64,000 nucleotides of DNA from Leptasterias polaris (taxonomy: Eukaryota; Echinodermata; Asteroidea; Forcipulatida; Asteriidae): the NCBI GenBank assembly GCA_037783415.1, contig JAZGTN010000087.1:2232001-2296000 (forward strand), read 5' to 3'. Made by a program: the position numbers and the translations under genes. Position 1 is the stretch's first letter, and each line of letters starts with the position of its first letter. Positions 50,336-61,524 of this stretch are shown here, piece by piece. The notes under the pieces were generated by a model. That model was not told the origin of the DNA. It saw nothing but the letters and a program-made list of their open reading frames with translations, and did no database searches.

Positions 50336-53300
50336 GCTAATACCCCTAAAGAAGTTTGGGGATGGTGAGAGTAGTACAAGTCTCCCACTACCCCTGAAGA
50401 AGTTTGGGGATGGTGAGAGTAGTACAAGTCTTCCACTACCCCTGAAGAAATTTAGGGGGATGGTGACAGTAGTACATGTCTCACACTAACCCTAAAGAAG
50501 TTTGGGGATGGTGAGAGTAGTACAAGTCTCCCACTACCCCTGAAGAGGTTTTGGGGATGTTGAGAGTAGTACCAGTCTCCCACTACCCCTAAAGAAGTTT
50601 GGGGATGGTGAGAGTAGAACAAGTCTCCCACTACCCCTGAACAAGTTTGGGGGGATGGTGAGAGTAGAACAAGTCTCCCACTACCCCCTGAAGAAGTTTT
50701 GGGGGATGGTGAGAGTAGTACAAGTCTCTCACTAACCCTGAAGAAGTTTGGGGGATGATGAGAGTAGTACAAGTCTCCCACTACCCCTGAAGAAGTTTTG
50801 GGGATAGTGAGAGTAGTACAAGTCTCCCACTACCCCTAAAAGGGTTTGGGAAATGGTGAGAGTAGTACAAGTCTCCCACTAACCCTAAAGAAGTTTGGGG
50901 GATGGTGAGAGCAGTACAAGTCTTTCACTAACCCTAAAGAAGTTTTGGGGGTGGTGAGAGTAGTCCAAGTCTCACACTAACCCTAAAGAAATTGGAGGAT
51001 GGTGAGAGCAGTACCAGTCTCCCACTACCCCTAAAGAAGTTTGAGGATGGTGAGAGTAGTACAAGTCTCCCACTACCCCTAAAGAAGTTTGGGGATGGTG
51101 AGAGTAGTACAAGTTTCCCACTACCCTTAAAGAAGTTTGGGGGATGGTGAGAGTAGTACAAGTCTCACACTAACCCTAAAGAAATTGGAGGATGGTGAGA
51201 GTAGTACAAGTCTTCCACTACCCCTGAAGAAGTTTGGGGATGGTGAGAGTAGAACAAGTCTCCCACTACCCCTAAAGAAGTTTGGGGGATGGTGAGAGTA
51301 GTACAAGTCTCCCACTACCCCTAAGGAAGTTTTTGGGAATGGTGAGAGTAGAACAAGTCTCCCACTACCCCTAAAGAAGTTTGGGGGATGGTGAGAGCAG
51401 TACCAGTCTCCCACTACCCCTAAAGAAGTTTGAGGATGGTGAGAGTAGTACAAGTCTCCCACTACCCCTAAAGAAGTTTGGGGGTAATGAGAGTAGTACA
51501 AGTCTCCCACTACCCATAAGGAAGTTTGGGGGATGGTGAGAGTAGTACAAGTATCCCACTACCCCTGAAGAAGTTTGGGGGATGGTGAGAGTAGTACAAG
51601 TCTCCCACTACCCCTAAGGAAGTTTGGGGGTAATGAGAGTAGTACAAGTCTCCCACTACCCCTAAGGAAGTTTGGGGGTAATGAGAGTAGTACAAGTCTC
51701 CCACTACCCCTAAAGAAGTTTGGGGGTAATGAGAGTAGTACAAGTCCCCCACTACCCCCTGAAGAAGTTTTGGGGATGGTGAGAGAAGTACAAGTCTCCA
51801 ACTACCCCTAAAGAAGTTTTGGAGGATGGTGAGAGTAGTACAAGTTTCCCACTACCCTTAAAGAAGTTTGGGGATGGTGAGAGTAGTACAAGTCTCGGCC
51901 ACTACCCCTAAAGAAGTTTTGGGGATGGTGAGAGAAGTACAAGTCTCCCACTACCCCTAAAAGGGTTTGGGAAATGGTGAGAGTAGTACAAGTCCCCCAC
52001 TACCCATAAAGAAGTTTGAGGGATGGTGAGAGTAGTACAAGTCCCCCACTACCCCTGAAGAAGTTTGGGGAATGGTGAGAGTAGTACAAGTCTCCCACTA
52101 CCCCATAAGAAGTTTTGGGGATGGTGAGAGAAGTACAAGTTTCCAACTACCCCTAAAGAAGTTTTGGGGGATGGTGAGAGTAGTACAAGTCTCCCACTAC
52201 CCCTGAAGAAGTTTGGGGGTAATGAGAGTAGTTCAAGTCCCCCACTACCCCTGAAAAAATTTGGGGAATGGTGAGAGTAGTACAAGTCTCCCACTACCCC
52301 TAAAGAAGTTTGGGGATGGTGAGAGTAGTACAAGTCTCCCACTACCCCTAAAGAAGTTTGGGGATGGTGAGAGTAGTACAAGTCTCCCACTAACCCTAAA
52401 GAAGTTTTGGGGAATGGTGAGAGTAGTACAAGTCTCCCACTACCCCTAAAGAAGTTTGAGGGATGGTGAGAGTAGTACAAGTCTCCCACTACCCCTAAAG
52501 AAGTTTGGGGATGGTGAGAGTAGTACAAGTTTCCCATTACCCTTAAAGTTTGGGGGATGGTGAGAGCAGTACAAGTCTCACACTAACCCTAAAGAAATTG
52601 GAGGATGGTGAGAGTAGTACAAGTCTCCCACTACCCCTAAGGAAGTTTTTGGGAATGGTGAGAGTAGAACAAGTCTCCCACTACCCCTAAAGAAGTTTGG
52701 GGGATGGTGAGAGCAGTACCAGTCTCCCACTACCCATAAAGAAGTTTTGGGGATGGTGAGAGAAGTACAAGTCTCCCACTAACCCTAAGAAAGTTTGGGG
52801 GATGGTGAGAGTAGTACAAGTCTCCCACTACCCTTAAAGAAGTTTGGGGATGGTGAGAGTAGTACAAGTCTCACACTAACCCTAAAGAAATTGGAGGATG
52901 GTGAGAGTAGTACAAGTCTTCCACTACCCCTGAAGAAGTTTGGGGGTAATGAGAGTAGTACAAGTCTTCCACTACCCCTGAAGAAGTTTGGGGGTAATGA
53001 GAGTAGTACAAGTCCCCCACTGCCCCTGAAGAAGTTTGGGGATGGTGAGAGTAGTACAAGTCTCCCACTAACCCTAAAGAAGTTTTGGGGGTGGTGAGAG
53101 TAGTACAAGTCCCCCACTACCCATGAAGAAGTTTGGGGAATGGTGAGAGTAGTACAAGTCTCCCACTACCCCTAAAGAAGTTTGGGGATGGTGAGAGTAG
53201 TACAAGTCTCCCACTACCCCTAAAGAAGTTTGGGGATGGTGAGAGTAGTACAAGTCCCCCACTACCCATGAAGAAGTTTGGGGATGGTGAGAGTAGTACA

Positions 53301-54445
53301 AGTCCCCCACTACCCCTAAGGAAGTTTTGGGGAATGGTGAGAGTAGTACAAGTCTCCCACTACCCCTAAAGAAGTTTGAGGGATGGTGAGAGTAGTACAA
53401 GTCTCCCACTACCCCTAAAGAAGTTTGGGGATGGTGAGAGTAGTACAAGTTTCCCATTACCCTTAAAGTTTGGGGGATGGTGAGAGCAGTACAAGTCTCA
53501 CACTAACCCTAAAGAAATTGGAGGATGGTGAGAGTAGTACAAGTCTCCCACTACCCCTAAGGAAGTTTTTGGGAATGGTGAGAGTAGAACAAGTCTCCCA
53601 CTACCCCTAAAGAAGTTTGGGGGATGGTGAGAGCAGTACCAGTCTCCCACTACCCATAAAGAAGTTTTGGGGATGGTGAGAGAAGTACAAGTCTCCCACT
53701 AACCCTAAGAAAGTTTGGGGGATGGTGAGAGTAGTACAAGTCTCCCACTACCCTTAAAGAAGTTTGGGGATGGTGAGAGTAGTACAAGTCTCACACTAAC
53801 CCTAAAGAAATTGGAGGATGGTGAGAGTAGTACAAGTCTTCCACTACCCCTGAAGAAGTTTGGGGGTAATGAGAGTAGTACAAGTCTTCCACTACCCCTG
53901 AAGAAGTTTGGGGGTAATGAGAGTAGTACAAGTCCCCCACTACCCCTGAAGAAGTTTGGGGAATGGTGAGAGCAGTACCAGTCTCCCACTAAAGCTAAAG
54001 AAGTTTGGGGAATGGTGAGAGTAGTACATGTCTCCCACTACCCCTTAAGAAGTTTTGGGGATAGTGGGAGTAGTACAAGTCTCCCACTACCCCTAAAGAA
54101 GTTTAGGGGGATGGCGAGAGTAGTACAAGTTTCCCACTACCCTTAAAGAAGTTTGGGGATGGTGAGAGTAGTACAAGTCTCCCACTAACCCTAAAGAAGT
54201 TTTGGGGATGGTGAGAGAAGTACAAGTCTCCCACTACCCCTAAAGAAGTTTGGGGGATGGTGAGAGCAGTACCAGTCTCCCACTACCCCTAAAGAAGTTT
54301 GGGGGATGGTGAGAGCGCAGTACCAGTCTCCCACTACCCCTAAAGAAGTTTGGGGGATGGTGAGAGCAGTACCAGTCTCCCACTACCCCTAATGAAGTTT
54401 GAGGATGGTGAGAGTAGTACAAGTCTCCCACTACCCCATAAAGCA
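50336..54445. repeat. 4.1-kb minisatellite, unit about 48 bp
   Basis: About 85 copies of a 47-49 bp unit built from CCTAAAGAAGTTTGGGGATG, GTGAGAGTAGTACAAGTCTC and CCACTACCC. Variants include TAATGAGAG, AGAGCAGTACC and CTAAAGAAATTGGAGG. A 16-codon period lets both strands stay open for up to about 160 codons, but frames break at each 47- or 49-bp unit. Confidence 0.95.
52400..53955. repeat. 920-bp higher-order repeat inside the minisatellite
   Basis: A block with the same order of variant units recurs at an exact offset of 920 bp: CCTTAAAGTTTGGGGG at 52541 and 53461, AACCCTAAGAAAGTTTGGGG at 52781 and 53701. Similarity runs for at least about 600 bp. Confidence 0.88.
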
Positions 54446-54740
54446 TGCACTTCATCACACACGCGAAAAGACTAGTCGTTCCGAGCCACGGTCCCTACTT
54501 ACGCCCAAAAGAAAGATACGCGAGTGTTATCCTTAACCAATCAAAATGATTGTTACATTACTAGTTGGGATACAGCGTGAAGGAAACTCTCGCAGGCTTA
54601 GTTCCCCAATGGAATTGATATGCTACAGGAAAATTACTTATTAAATTGTATTGTTTATTAAATTGTATTTAAACAAGAGCAACAACAAACAAGCATTCTG
54701 CACAACTATTACAGAGCATAACAAATAAATTAACATCTAT
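54446..54740. other. Non-coding, nothing recognised
   Basis: Sequence after the minisatellite with no clear features. Confidence 0.4.
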
Positions 54741-54803
54741 TATACTACAGAGCTTCATTTGAAACCAGGAGTAAATATTTGAAACAATCTTTTGGGAACT
54801 CAC

Positions 54804-54863
54804 CTTTTGCTGGAGAATGCAGCTTTTCATCTTTGATGGATAAAAGTGTCTCTGGAGATCCTA
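54804..54863 (-). CDS. Exon-like block 3 of the tandem set (unidentified)
   Basis: On the minus strand, CCTAG|GATCTCC begins and AAAAG|GTGAGTTCC ends an open stretch reading SPETLLSIKDEKLHSPAK. If the acceptor is at CTTCAG-like TTGCAG (54870) instead, the length is 67 bp and changes phase. It is not recognised as a known family. Homology to 55759-55827 is seen in both splice borders and the LH.P.K end. Confidence 0.35.
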
Positions 54864-55292
54864 GGCCTGACTGCAACTCAAACAAAAAACCTCAATTCGT
54901 GACATTATATTAAATGGTTAAATGCAGATCTTGCTTTTACCTCTGGATTTATGTACATGTTCAATCAAAAATAAATAATTATTTTGATTGTTGCAATCAA
55001 AATAAGCAACAGTGATTTTAGAGGTTGTCAAGAGCCTATGACAGTTCTCTTGAGGACTGGTGCTGGTTTTTAGCATCAGTGAGCTCTCTCTCAGAAAGAA
55101 ACTTATCTTTGCAAATGATGAAACAAAATTTTAATTACAAAAAAACTTAACACTTGTATTGATGTTTGTGTTTAACATAAAACTCTCTGGGGACAGAAAC
55201 AAACAGAAAATATACAACCCAGCCTCTCAACTATTACAGAGCTTCATTTGAAATCAGGAGTAAATATTTTAAACAAACTTTCGGGAACTCAC

Positions 55293-55360
55293 CTTTTGCT
55301 GGAGAATGCAGCATTTTTACAATTGACAGATAGAAGTGTATTTGAAGACCCTCGACCCGA
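55293..55360 (-). pseudogene. Exon-like block 2 of the tandem set (frame shifted)
   Basis: Same borders as block 3 (TTGCAG| and AAAAG|GTGAGTTCC). The interior has a one-base length difference that moves the reading frame between its halves, so this copy may be decayed. Confidence 0.35.
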
Positions 55361-55758
55361 CTGCAACTCAAACAAAAAGCTCCATTCGTGACAGGATTAT
55401 TTTTCTTTCTTGCAATCAATATAAGCAGCAGTGATTTTGGAGTATGCCAAATGCCAAAATGCAAGAAAATTACTAATATCAAAATTTGTATTTATCCAAA
55501 CAAAAATTTGACAAGAGCAACAACATGCATTCTGCAAAATTATTACAGAGCTGCATTTGGTACCAGGAGTTAATATTAATCCAAATCAACCCTGTCAACT
55601 CTGAAATGATTGCCACACAACACACACATTTGAATGAATTGTAATACTACAAGAAAATGACTGATATCAAATTTTGTATTAACAAGAGCAACAACATTAT
55701 TACAGAGCTGCATTTGGTACCAGGAGTGAATATTAAAAGTATAGTTTTGGGATCTTAC

Positions 55759-55827
55759 CTTTTACTGGAAAGTGCAGCTCCTTTTTCCATTGGTTTTCTT
55801 GTCGACGGGTAGATGTCTTTGCAGATC
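55759..55827 (-). CDS. Exon-like block 1 of the tandem set (unidentified)
   Basis: On the minus strand, TTTCTGCCTAG|GATCTGC and AAAAG|GTAAGATCC bound 69 bp that read SAKTSTRRQENQWKKELHFP with VK. The phase is the same at both ends and both splice sites are good. It is basic and polar with no known domain. Confidence 0.4.
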
Positions 55828-56191
55828 CTAGGCAGAAATGCACACAAAATATATTTATATTATGAACATTTCACAACATTCAGTGTTTAAGAACATTACC
55901 CATCATTCAAACAGTTGGGTTCAGATAACCTTCGCATTTGTGTTATGTTTTCAACTAAAACTAAGTGAAGAAACCCAACATTTTAGGCAGCCAAAATTGT
56001 TTGGAGGAACTCATGTATTTCAGGATTATTTTGATTGATGCAATTAAAATGAGCAACTGTAATTTAAGTGGATGCCAAAATGCCTGTGATATTTCTCTAT
56101 AGAAGATTGGTATGGTATGAACTTGGGAGATTGATTTACCTGTGAGGACCGTTCATTCAAAATATGTCACAGCCTTATCAAGGCTTTGATG

Positions 56192-56279
56192 CTATAGGGC
56201 AGGGCTTGATGGCTTGATGTCCACACCCATCTCATGCAGGAGGGAATGAAGTATGAACTCTCCCTCGGCAAGAACCATC
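56192..56279 (-). CDS. Possible terminal exon, unidentified minus-strand gene
   Basis: After an AACAG acceptor the minus strand reads MVLAEGEFILHSLLHEMG followed by VDIKPSSPAL and a TAG stop at 56192-56194. The composition looks coding. It lies 5' of the tandem exon-like blocks, so it would be an alternative end. Function unknown. Confidence 0.35.
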
Positions 56280-57120
56280 CTGTTTGAACTTTAAAGAGAT
56301 GGTACATTTTTTAGTTATTGAAAGAATGCATGAATAAAAACATTTCAAGTGTTTAGTTTAAGACTTACCATAAATTTTGATATTGAAGATTTATGCTCTG
56401 TCCAACATCATATACCACTGGTATGTCAAATTGGTTTTTATTTACCATAGGTTTTCCTGTGAAATTAGTAACAATATATGAACATCGTTTTACTTCATTA
56501 GGTTATAGTCTACCATTTACCTCTCACGTTAGGATTTATATAAGTAAAATGTGGGGTTTTTGTGTTTTTTCAAAGATTTTGAAGGCTAGCTGGGGATGTT
56601 AAACTAATTGTTTCAGGTGACATGGATTTACCCAAATCTGTGACCCATTTACTGGATTTCCTATAGTACATGCAAAACCATACCTACGGTTAAACCAGTC
56701 AAAGAATATTCAGTTGTGTTTGTTTTTATATACTCGCGTTACTGTTAGTATCAGATGGAAATGTTGCAAAATAAAACACATCAAAAGAACTGACAGCTCC
56801 TAACAGTACATAGTTTGTCAGGGATGTTTGCAGTGAATGTTTATTCTAATGCACGATGCAGCACTATGTGGGCTTAGGCGGGAACCATTTTTAACAATCA
56901 GGTTGATATGGGCTAAAGAAAGAGTACAAACTTTTTAAAGACATGTGGTCATTTCTGGTCATTTATTGATTTGTCCCCATGTCTTTTCAACATGTTTGGA
57001 CACCATGTCTTTTCAACACGTTTGGACACCAGCATGCAGCAGTGCTGCTATCAATTCTCCATCAAATTTAAACTTGAAATACTGCGATTATGTTCTACAT
57101 TTGTAAAAAATCTTCTCCAT

Positions 57121-57280
57121 CATTCATTCATGAGTCACAACCACTGCAGTGTTTCTCTGTCATTCATTCATGAGTCACAACCACTGCAGTGTTTCTCTGT
57201 CATTCATTCATGAGTCACAACCACTGCAGTGTTTCTCTGTCATTCATTCATGAGTCACAACCACTGCAGTGTTTCTCTGT
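57121..57280. repeat. 40-bp tandem repeat, four identical copies
   Basis: Four perfect copies of a 40-bp unit that begins CATTCATTCATGAGTCACAA and ends GTGTTTCTCTGT. ATGAGTCAC contains an AP-1-like TGAGTCA core in each copy. Confidence 0.95.
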
Positions 57281-57438
57281 CATGTGATGATATGATTAAG
57301 GAAGGGGTTACAATTTATTGTTTGCACATAGAACAGCTTCATCACTGCATTCACCACACAGTGACTACAATGAGTGATGACAGCCTGCAAAGTATCTAAC
57401 AGAAAAAAGGCCTTGTAAAGATGATTACTGAAAAATAC

Positions 57439-57496
57439 CTTAGTTTTTAACCTCGTCTTACTTGGTCCAAAATTAAGTATGTTTGGGTAAAGCTTC
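57439..57496 (-). CDS. Possible exon, unidentified minus-strand gene
   Basis: The strong acceptor TTTATTTTGCAG and donor AAG|GTATTT bound 58 bp that read KLYPNILNFGPSKTRLKTK. The phase (1 + 57) is compatible with splicing. Not recognised. Confidence 0.35.
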
Positions 57497-57553
57497 CTGC
57501 AAAATAAACAAAAATGGGACTGGACAAGCTTGTTGGTCTAGTGGTTTAGACAT

Positions 57554-57640
57554 ATTATGGACCCAATTTCATAGCTTAATTGCTTACCACGGAATTCTCC
57601 ACTACAAGGCCTAAGAGCTGAATTTCTGTGCTAACGCTAA
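57554..57640. mobile_element. One-ended fragment of the GGGCCCAATTTCAT MITE family
   Basis: GACCCAATTTCATAGC followed by TTGCTTACCACGGAATTC matches the left part of the element at 21368; no right TIR was found. Confidence 0.5.
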
Positions 57641-58057
57641 CTGTGTATGAAGAAGAATCCTTAGCAGAGTGATGTACATTGTACAAATTCCTTGCAACCT
57701 GTGAAACATGCTACATTACGATGAAGGTCTACATAGTAACCATGGCATACCATTTATAAAATGTTCAAAACCCGATCCCCCAACACTCTGCTGGAAACAG
57801 CCTCAATCCTCCAGAACCAATCAACATGAGTTTATACAAAGTGCCCATACTGATGCCTCAATCCTAAACAATTAACCATCATTATGAGTTGTGTAGGATA
57901 CCCTGTACCTTCATGTACATGTAGGTGAATGTCAAGTGTGCCGCAATGCTCCAAAGTCATCCAAATACTCCAGTTGAGTTTTAAGGACTCAGGAAGGTCA
58001 GGGTTTTAAATCTCATCAAGTTGTCATCAGCATTGTCTCAATCTCTGTCCTGGACCA

Positions 58058-58370
58058 TCAAGTCTCTGTCTTGAACTTCACAACATCATTTGCTGGTAGC
58101 TCATCTTTGCAAAGCAATTCAATGCATCTTTCCTGGTCTACGATCTGCAGGATTTGTGGCCGTGTTCCTTTCTGAAGAGTGACTGTGTTTTCATGTTACA
58201 TGTTGTCATTAGATAGTCCTTCATCCAGGTCTGAACAGTCACCGCTCTGGTGGGATGACAGGGTAATCCTTACTCAATCTCTTGCATCACTCTGTTCACT
58301 GTAATCATTATCATCAGTGGCTTAGTACACTCCAGGTGAATGCTTGAATATACCTCAGAGAAGCTGGATC
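58058..58370 (-). pseudogene. Decayed coding-like stretch with in-frame stops
   Basis: One minus-strand frame keeps protein-like composition for about 100 codons: an acidic TDDNDYSEQSDARD, then SGDCSDLDEGLSNDN, then TLQKGTRPQILQIVDQERC and IELLCKDELPANDVV, ending at TGA 58058-58060. It is interrupted by at least three in-frame stop codons (58197, 58274, 58323 regions). Either it is an old pseudogene, or the last 45 codons are a real exon and the rest intron. No family recognised. Confidence 0.35.
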
Positions 58371-58679
58371 ACTAACTGGTCCTACTAGTCAGCAGCTAAA
58401 AGGGATTGCTCCCTCAATGTAACAGAGTTGAACACCATGATTCAAATTAGTTCAATTTCTTTCAATATTTACCACTTTATTTTCACTCTGCTATAGAATT
58501 ATGTAATGTCTTAGTCTGTTTGTTTAATTAAATTTTTTAATTTAAAGAAAAACACAACAGAAAATTATTTTACAAAATAACATCTAGTATTAATTGCCTT
58601 CAATACAATCAATAAGTCTAAAAGGAACATTAATAGCACTATAATTGTTTTACAAATTTGACCCAGAATAAATCAATAA

Positions 58680-58834
58680 GGATACGTCTTGGCGAGGTTC
58701 TCCATCAACATCGGCAAATTTAATCCTCTCCCTCTAGTCAGATCGGACCTTCATGTAGGAGTGCAAGTCTTAAGTCATGGGGACTCCTGTGTTTCTCTTT
58801 AGGAGGTAAATGTAGCATGACCTTCTCTCACACT
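58680..58834 (-). pseudogene. Coding-like fragment broken by a frameshift and cut by a hAT-like element
   Basis: The minus strand reads MLHLPPKEKHRSPHDLRLAL plus LHEGPI, then a stop. The next frame continues with RERIKFADVDGEPRQDVSLL. The upstream side is interrupted at 58835 by a TIR element. Together this looks like a decayed gene segment. Not recognised. Confidence 0.35.
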
Positions 58835-59686
58835 CAAGGGCGTCGATTGCTACTGAAAAGTAGGGGGACGGGCGAGAAGTCTTGAAAAAAATACATCTTA
58901 CATTAATTGCACCCCACACCATTACTTTTACATATCCATTTTAATATGCTTCGGGAGTCCGGCGTTTATCGTGTGTCAGCTTGAAACTCTTCGAAAAAAC
59001 AAAATACTGGATTTTACTACATTTTGTGCGTTGTGCGATTGTAACAAAATGTAACACATTTGCACGTGCGCGCACACACAGACTTCCTTTTATAGACCCC
59101 TTGCATAACGCGGAACGCTAAATGGACCCTGAGGTCACGCACACTATTTTACGCGCAAAGAACACCTATCGTCCAATCATCTGCCTCCTTTGACCTCAGT
59201 GAGGGCGCTTTTTGGCCTCAGTGAGTGCGCTTTTTTAGCGTGTGATGTCATATGCAAGGGGTCTATTGTGTGGAGGGATCGTGTACCGTACATTTATAGC
59301 ATACACGTTTAAAACACGCATAACTTGAATGATAACAAGGTATGTAAGCGGGATTTTGGCGTTCATGTCTTGGACGAAACTTGTCGTCTATTTCTAGAAC
59401 GGAAATAGGCCCAAAATACCATTATGCGCGTGGTCCATCAGAAAAAAAGATTAAAATGAAGAAAACATTTCACCGTTTGTTCGCTATTCTGTTATTTGAA
59501 CAAAAATTGTAATGAAATATAAAATCAAGAAAATGGTGTATATTTGTATATTTTGTTGCATATTTCAGTCAATCAAAAAGTGGAGGAGACATCTAATATG
59601 CTGGCCCCCCCCAGTCTAAAAAGTGGGGGGGACATGTCCCCCCCCCCCCCCCCCCCCCCCCCGTCCCCCACCCATCGACGCCCTTG
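58835..59686. mobile_element. 852-bp non-autonomous hAT-like element
   Basis: TIRs CAAGGGCGTCGATTG and CAAGGGCGTCGATGG. The flanks CTCACACT (58827-58834) and CTCACAGG (59687-59694) match at six of eight positions, compatible with an old 8-bp hAT duplication. The right end is a G/C homopolymer region with a 25-nt C-run at 59638-59662. No transposase. Confidence 0.68.
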
Positions 59687-59694
59687 CTCACAGG

Positions 59695-61520
59695 TAGTGA
59701 GCGTCCAGGTTTTGGTACGTAAAGTAATTAGGTTGACTCAAATCGTTGACACAGAATAAAACCAGAATCAGAATAAAAACAATACACTTCTTGTACAGAA
59801 TCAAAGCAGTAAACTTCCTGGGGTCGGTTACTTCAGGGAAACATTTATTTCCTTACTGCCATCATAGTTGGTTAAAACATGCATAACAAACTAAAGTAAA
59901 CTGCTCTAAGCAACCAAATAATAACATAAAGTAACAATAAGTTAGGAAAGTTGTTACTGAAAAAATGTTCAACTTAAAACCCGATTTACTCATAATGCTC
60001 ATGTCCTCAATATGAGAAAAAAATTCAACAATTTTTTTCCAGAATGAAACTACAGTTTAGGGGTCCAAGGCAAATTTTTATTTTCTTACAATTCATCAAA
60101 ATAAAATAATTCCGGTTTGATGTAGGAGCGAATAAATTATGGAAGCTCAACAACAAAACATTGTTCTACAAATTGTAGCGTTTATTTGCATGCAAGATGA
60201 ACATTCACAGCTGGACAAAACAAACAACAAAACTGACACAAAATAAAACCAACTCATTTATGTACAAGTTCTGCAAAATGTTTAATAGCCACAGTTTATT
60301 TTGGTTGGTGAGCATTTTGCAATAACCATTTCTGTAGCTTGCCTCTGGAAATCGGAACATTTCATGGAATCCTGACAATTTGGCAATCTCCCACAAATTA
60401 TGAACTCTTTCTCACCCATACATGTGTATGCATGTCCAAATGCAGACGATCAACGCAGAAAGCATTTTGGGTGAAATTCGAGTCAAAGCAACCATCATGG
60501 TGCGCCAATTTTTGAAGCGATGCGATACACAACAATAGAACCTGACATAGTTACATGTAAAATACAGCATGGCGTCCATCTTGGCAGCTTGATTTATTTT
60601 CTAACGATACTCAGTTTCCAAAGATGCATTGCGGTATATTTTGAATATGGCACTTGTGCATATGGGCTTCACTTGTTTGGGTTGTTTTTCAGGTCAGAGT
60701 TATTTCCTTTATCACACCTATTGTTTTCAAAATACTCTAATCCATGCCCAACAATGGAATATTTTGAAATGGTATACCTATTCCAATGACTAGCAATTCT
60801 TCTTCTGGGCTACAATCCTAAATCTGAGTCTGACCTGAGTTTTGGGAGAATTTGTGACTTAAAAAATCTCAATTGTTTGGGTTGTAGTTTGAGGGGGTCA
60901 AAATGACTTCTAAAACATGCAAATGGATTGTATATCATCAAAGTCTTGTTGTACAATCAAATGAATAATAGAAACTCAACAAGACACTTTTTGACAAATA
61001 ATATTTGGTGTTAATTTGCTTGCAAGACGATCATTCCTAGTTGGATAAAATACACGTTTAATTCAATTCACTTGTTGAGGTTGTTATCGGGGGGGGGGGG
61101 TCAAATTTACAGATTGTACAACATTCAAGTCTTGTTGTGCAATCAAATGATTAATAGAAACTCAACAACAGAGCACTTGAGAATATATCTAATTCACTTC
61201 TTGTGGAAATTCAACAAGAAAACATTGGTTCTACACTTAATCATGTTCATTTCCCTTAAAGAAAAACATTCACCAATGGACAAAACTAACATCACAAAAA
61301 GTGCTTGACACAAAATATAATCAAGTACATGTTTTGGGAGAAATATCTTTGGGACCATTTTATTTATTTTAAATCTTGGGACAATAAAACCATTTTCACT
61401 TGAGTCATCCAAGGAAATACAAAACAAAAAATTAACCAAAAAGATGTTTCTTTCACTACAGAACTCTTCAAAAATTGACAATAAATCTATCAATTTTTTT
61501 CTGGGCTTTTACGTATACAT
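59695..61520. repeat. AT-rich region with diverged long-period repeats
   Basis: Words such as GGACAAAACTAACA/GGACAAAACAAACA with GACACAAAATA.AA (60215 and 61277), TTGCTTGCAAGACGATCATTC/TTGCATGCAAGATGAACATTC (61017 and 60188) and ATAGAAACTCAACAA (60968, 61154) recur, showing at least three diverged copies of one block. Poly-G at 61090-61099. No supportable gene. Confidence 0.5.
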
Positions 61521-61524
61521 GTAA

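Larger units (their letters stand above)
54741..55835 (-). repeat. Three tandem duplicated segments, each with an exon-like block
   Basis: Segments of roughly 470-490 bp share TTACAGAGC.TCATTTG, CAGGAGTAAATATT, GGGAACTCACCTTTTGCTGG and AACTCAAACAAAAA words. Each holds a minus-strand block with a splice-like acceptor and donor (54804-54863, 55293-55360, 55759-55827). A fourth partial copy of the segment start is at 55542. Confidence 0.75.

Noticed and set aside
50336..54445. CRISPR-like array
   Set aside because: Direct tandem units of about 48 bp without unique spacers, in a eukaryotic genome with no cas genes; it is a minisatellite.
50452..54458. Frames of 60-162 codons on both strands
   Set aside because: They follow the 48-bp repeat period and break at odd-length units; no start context, splice or domain support.
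60205..60396. 63-codon minus-strand frame as a gene
   Set aside because: Lies in diverged repeats; ends in a hydrophobic low-complexity stretch; no splice or family support.
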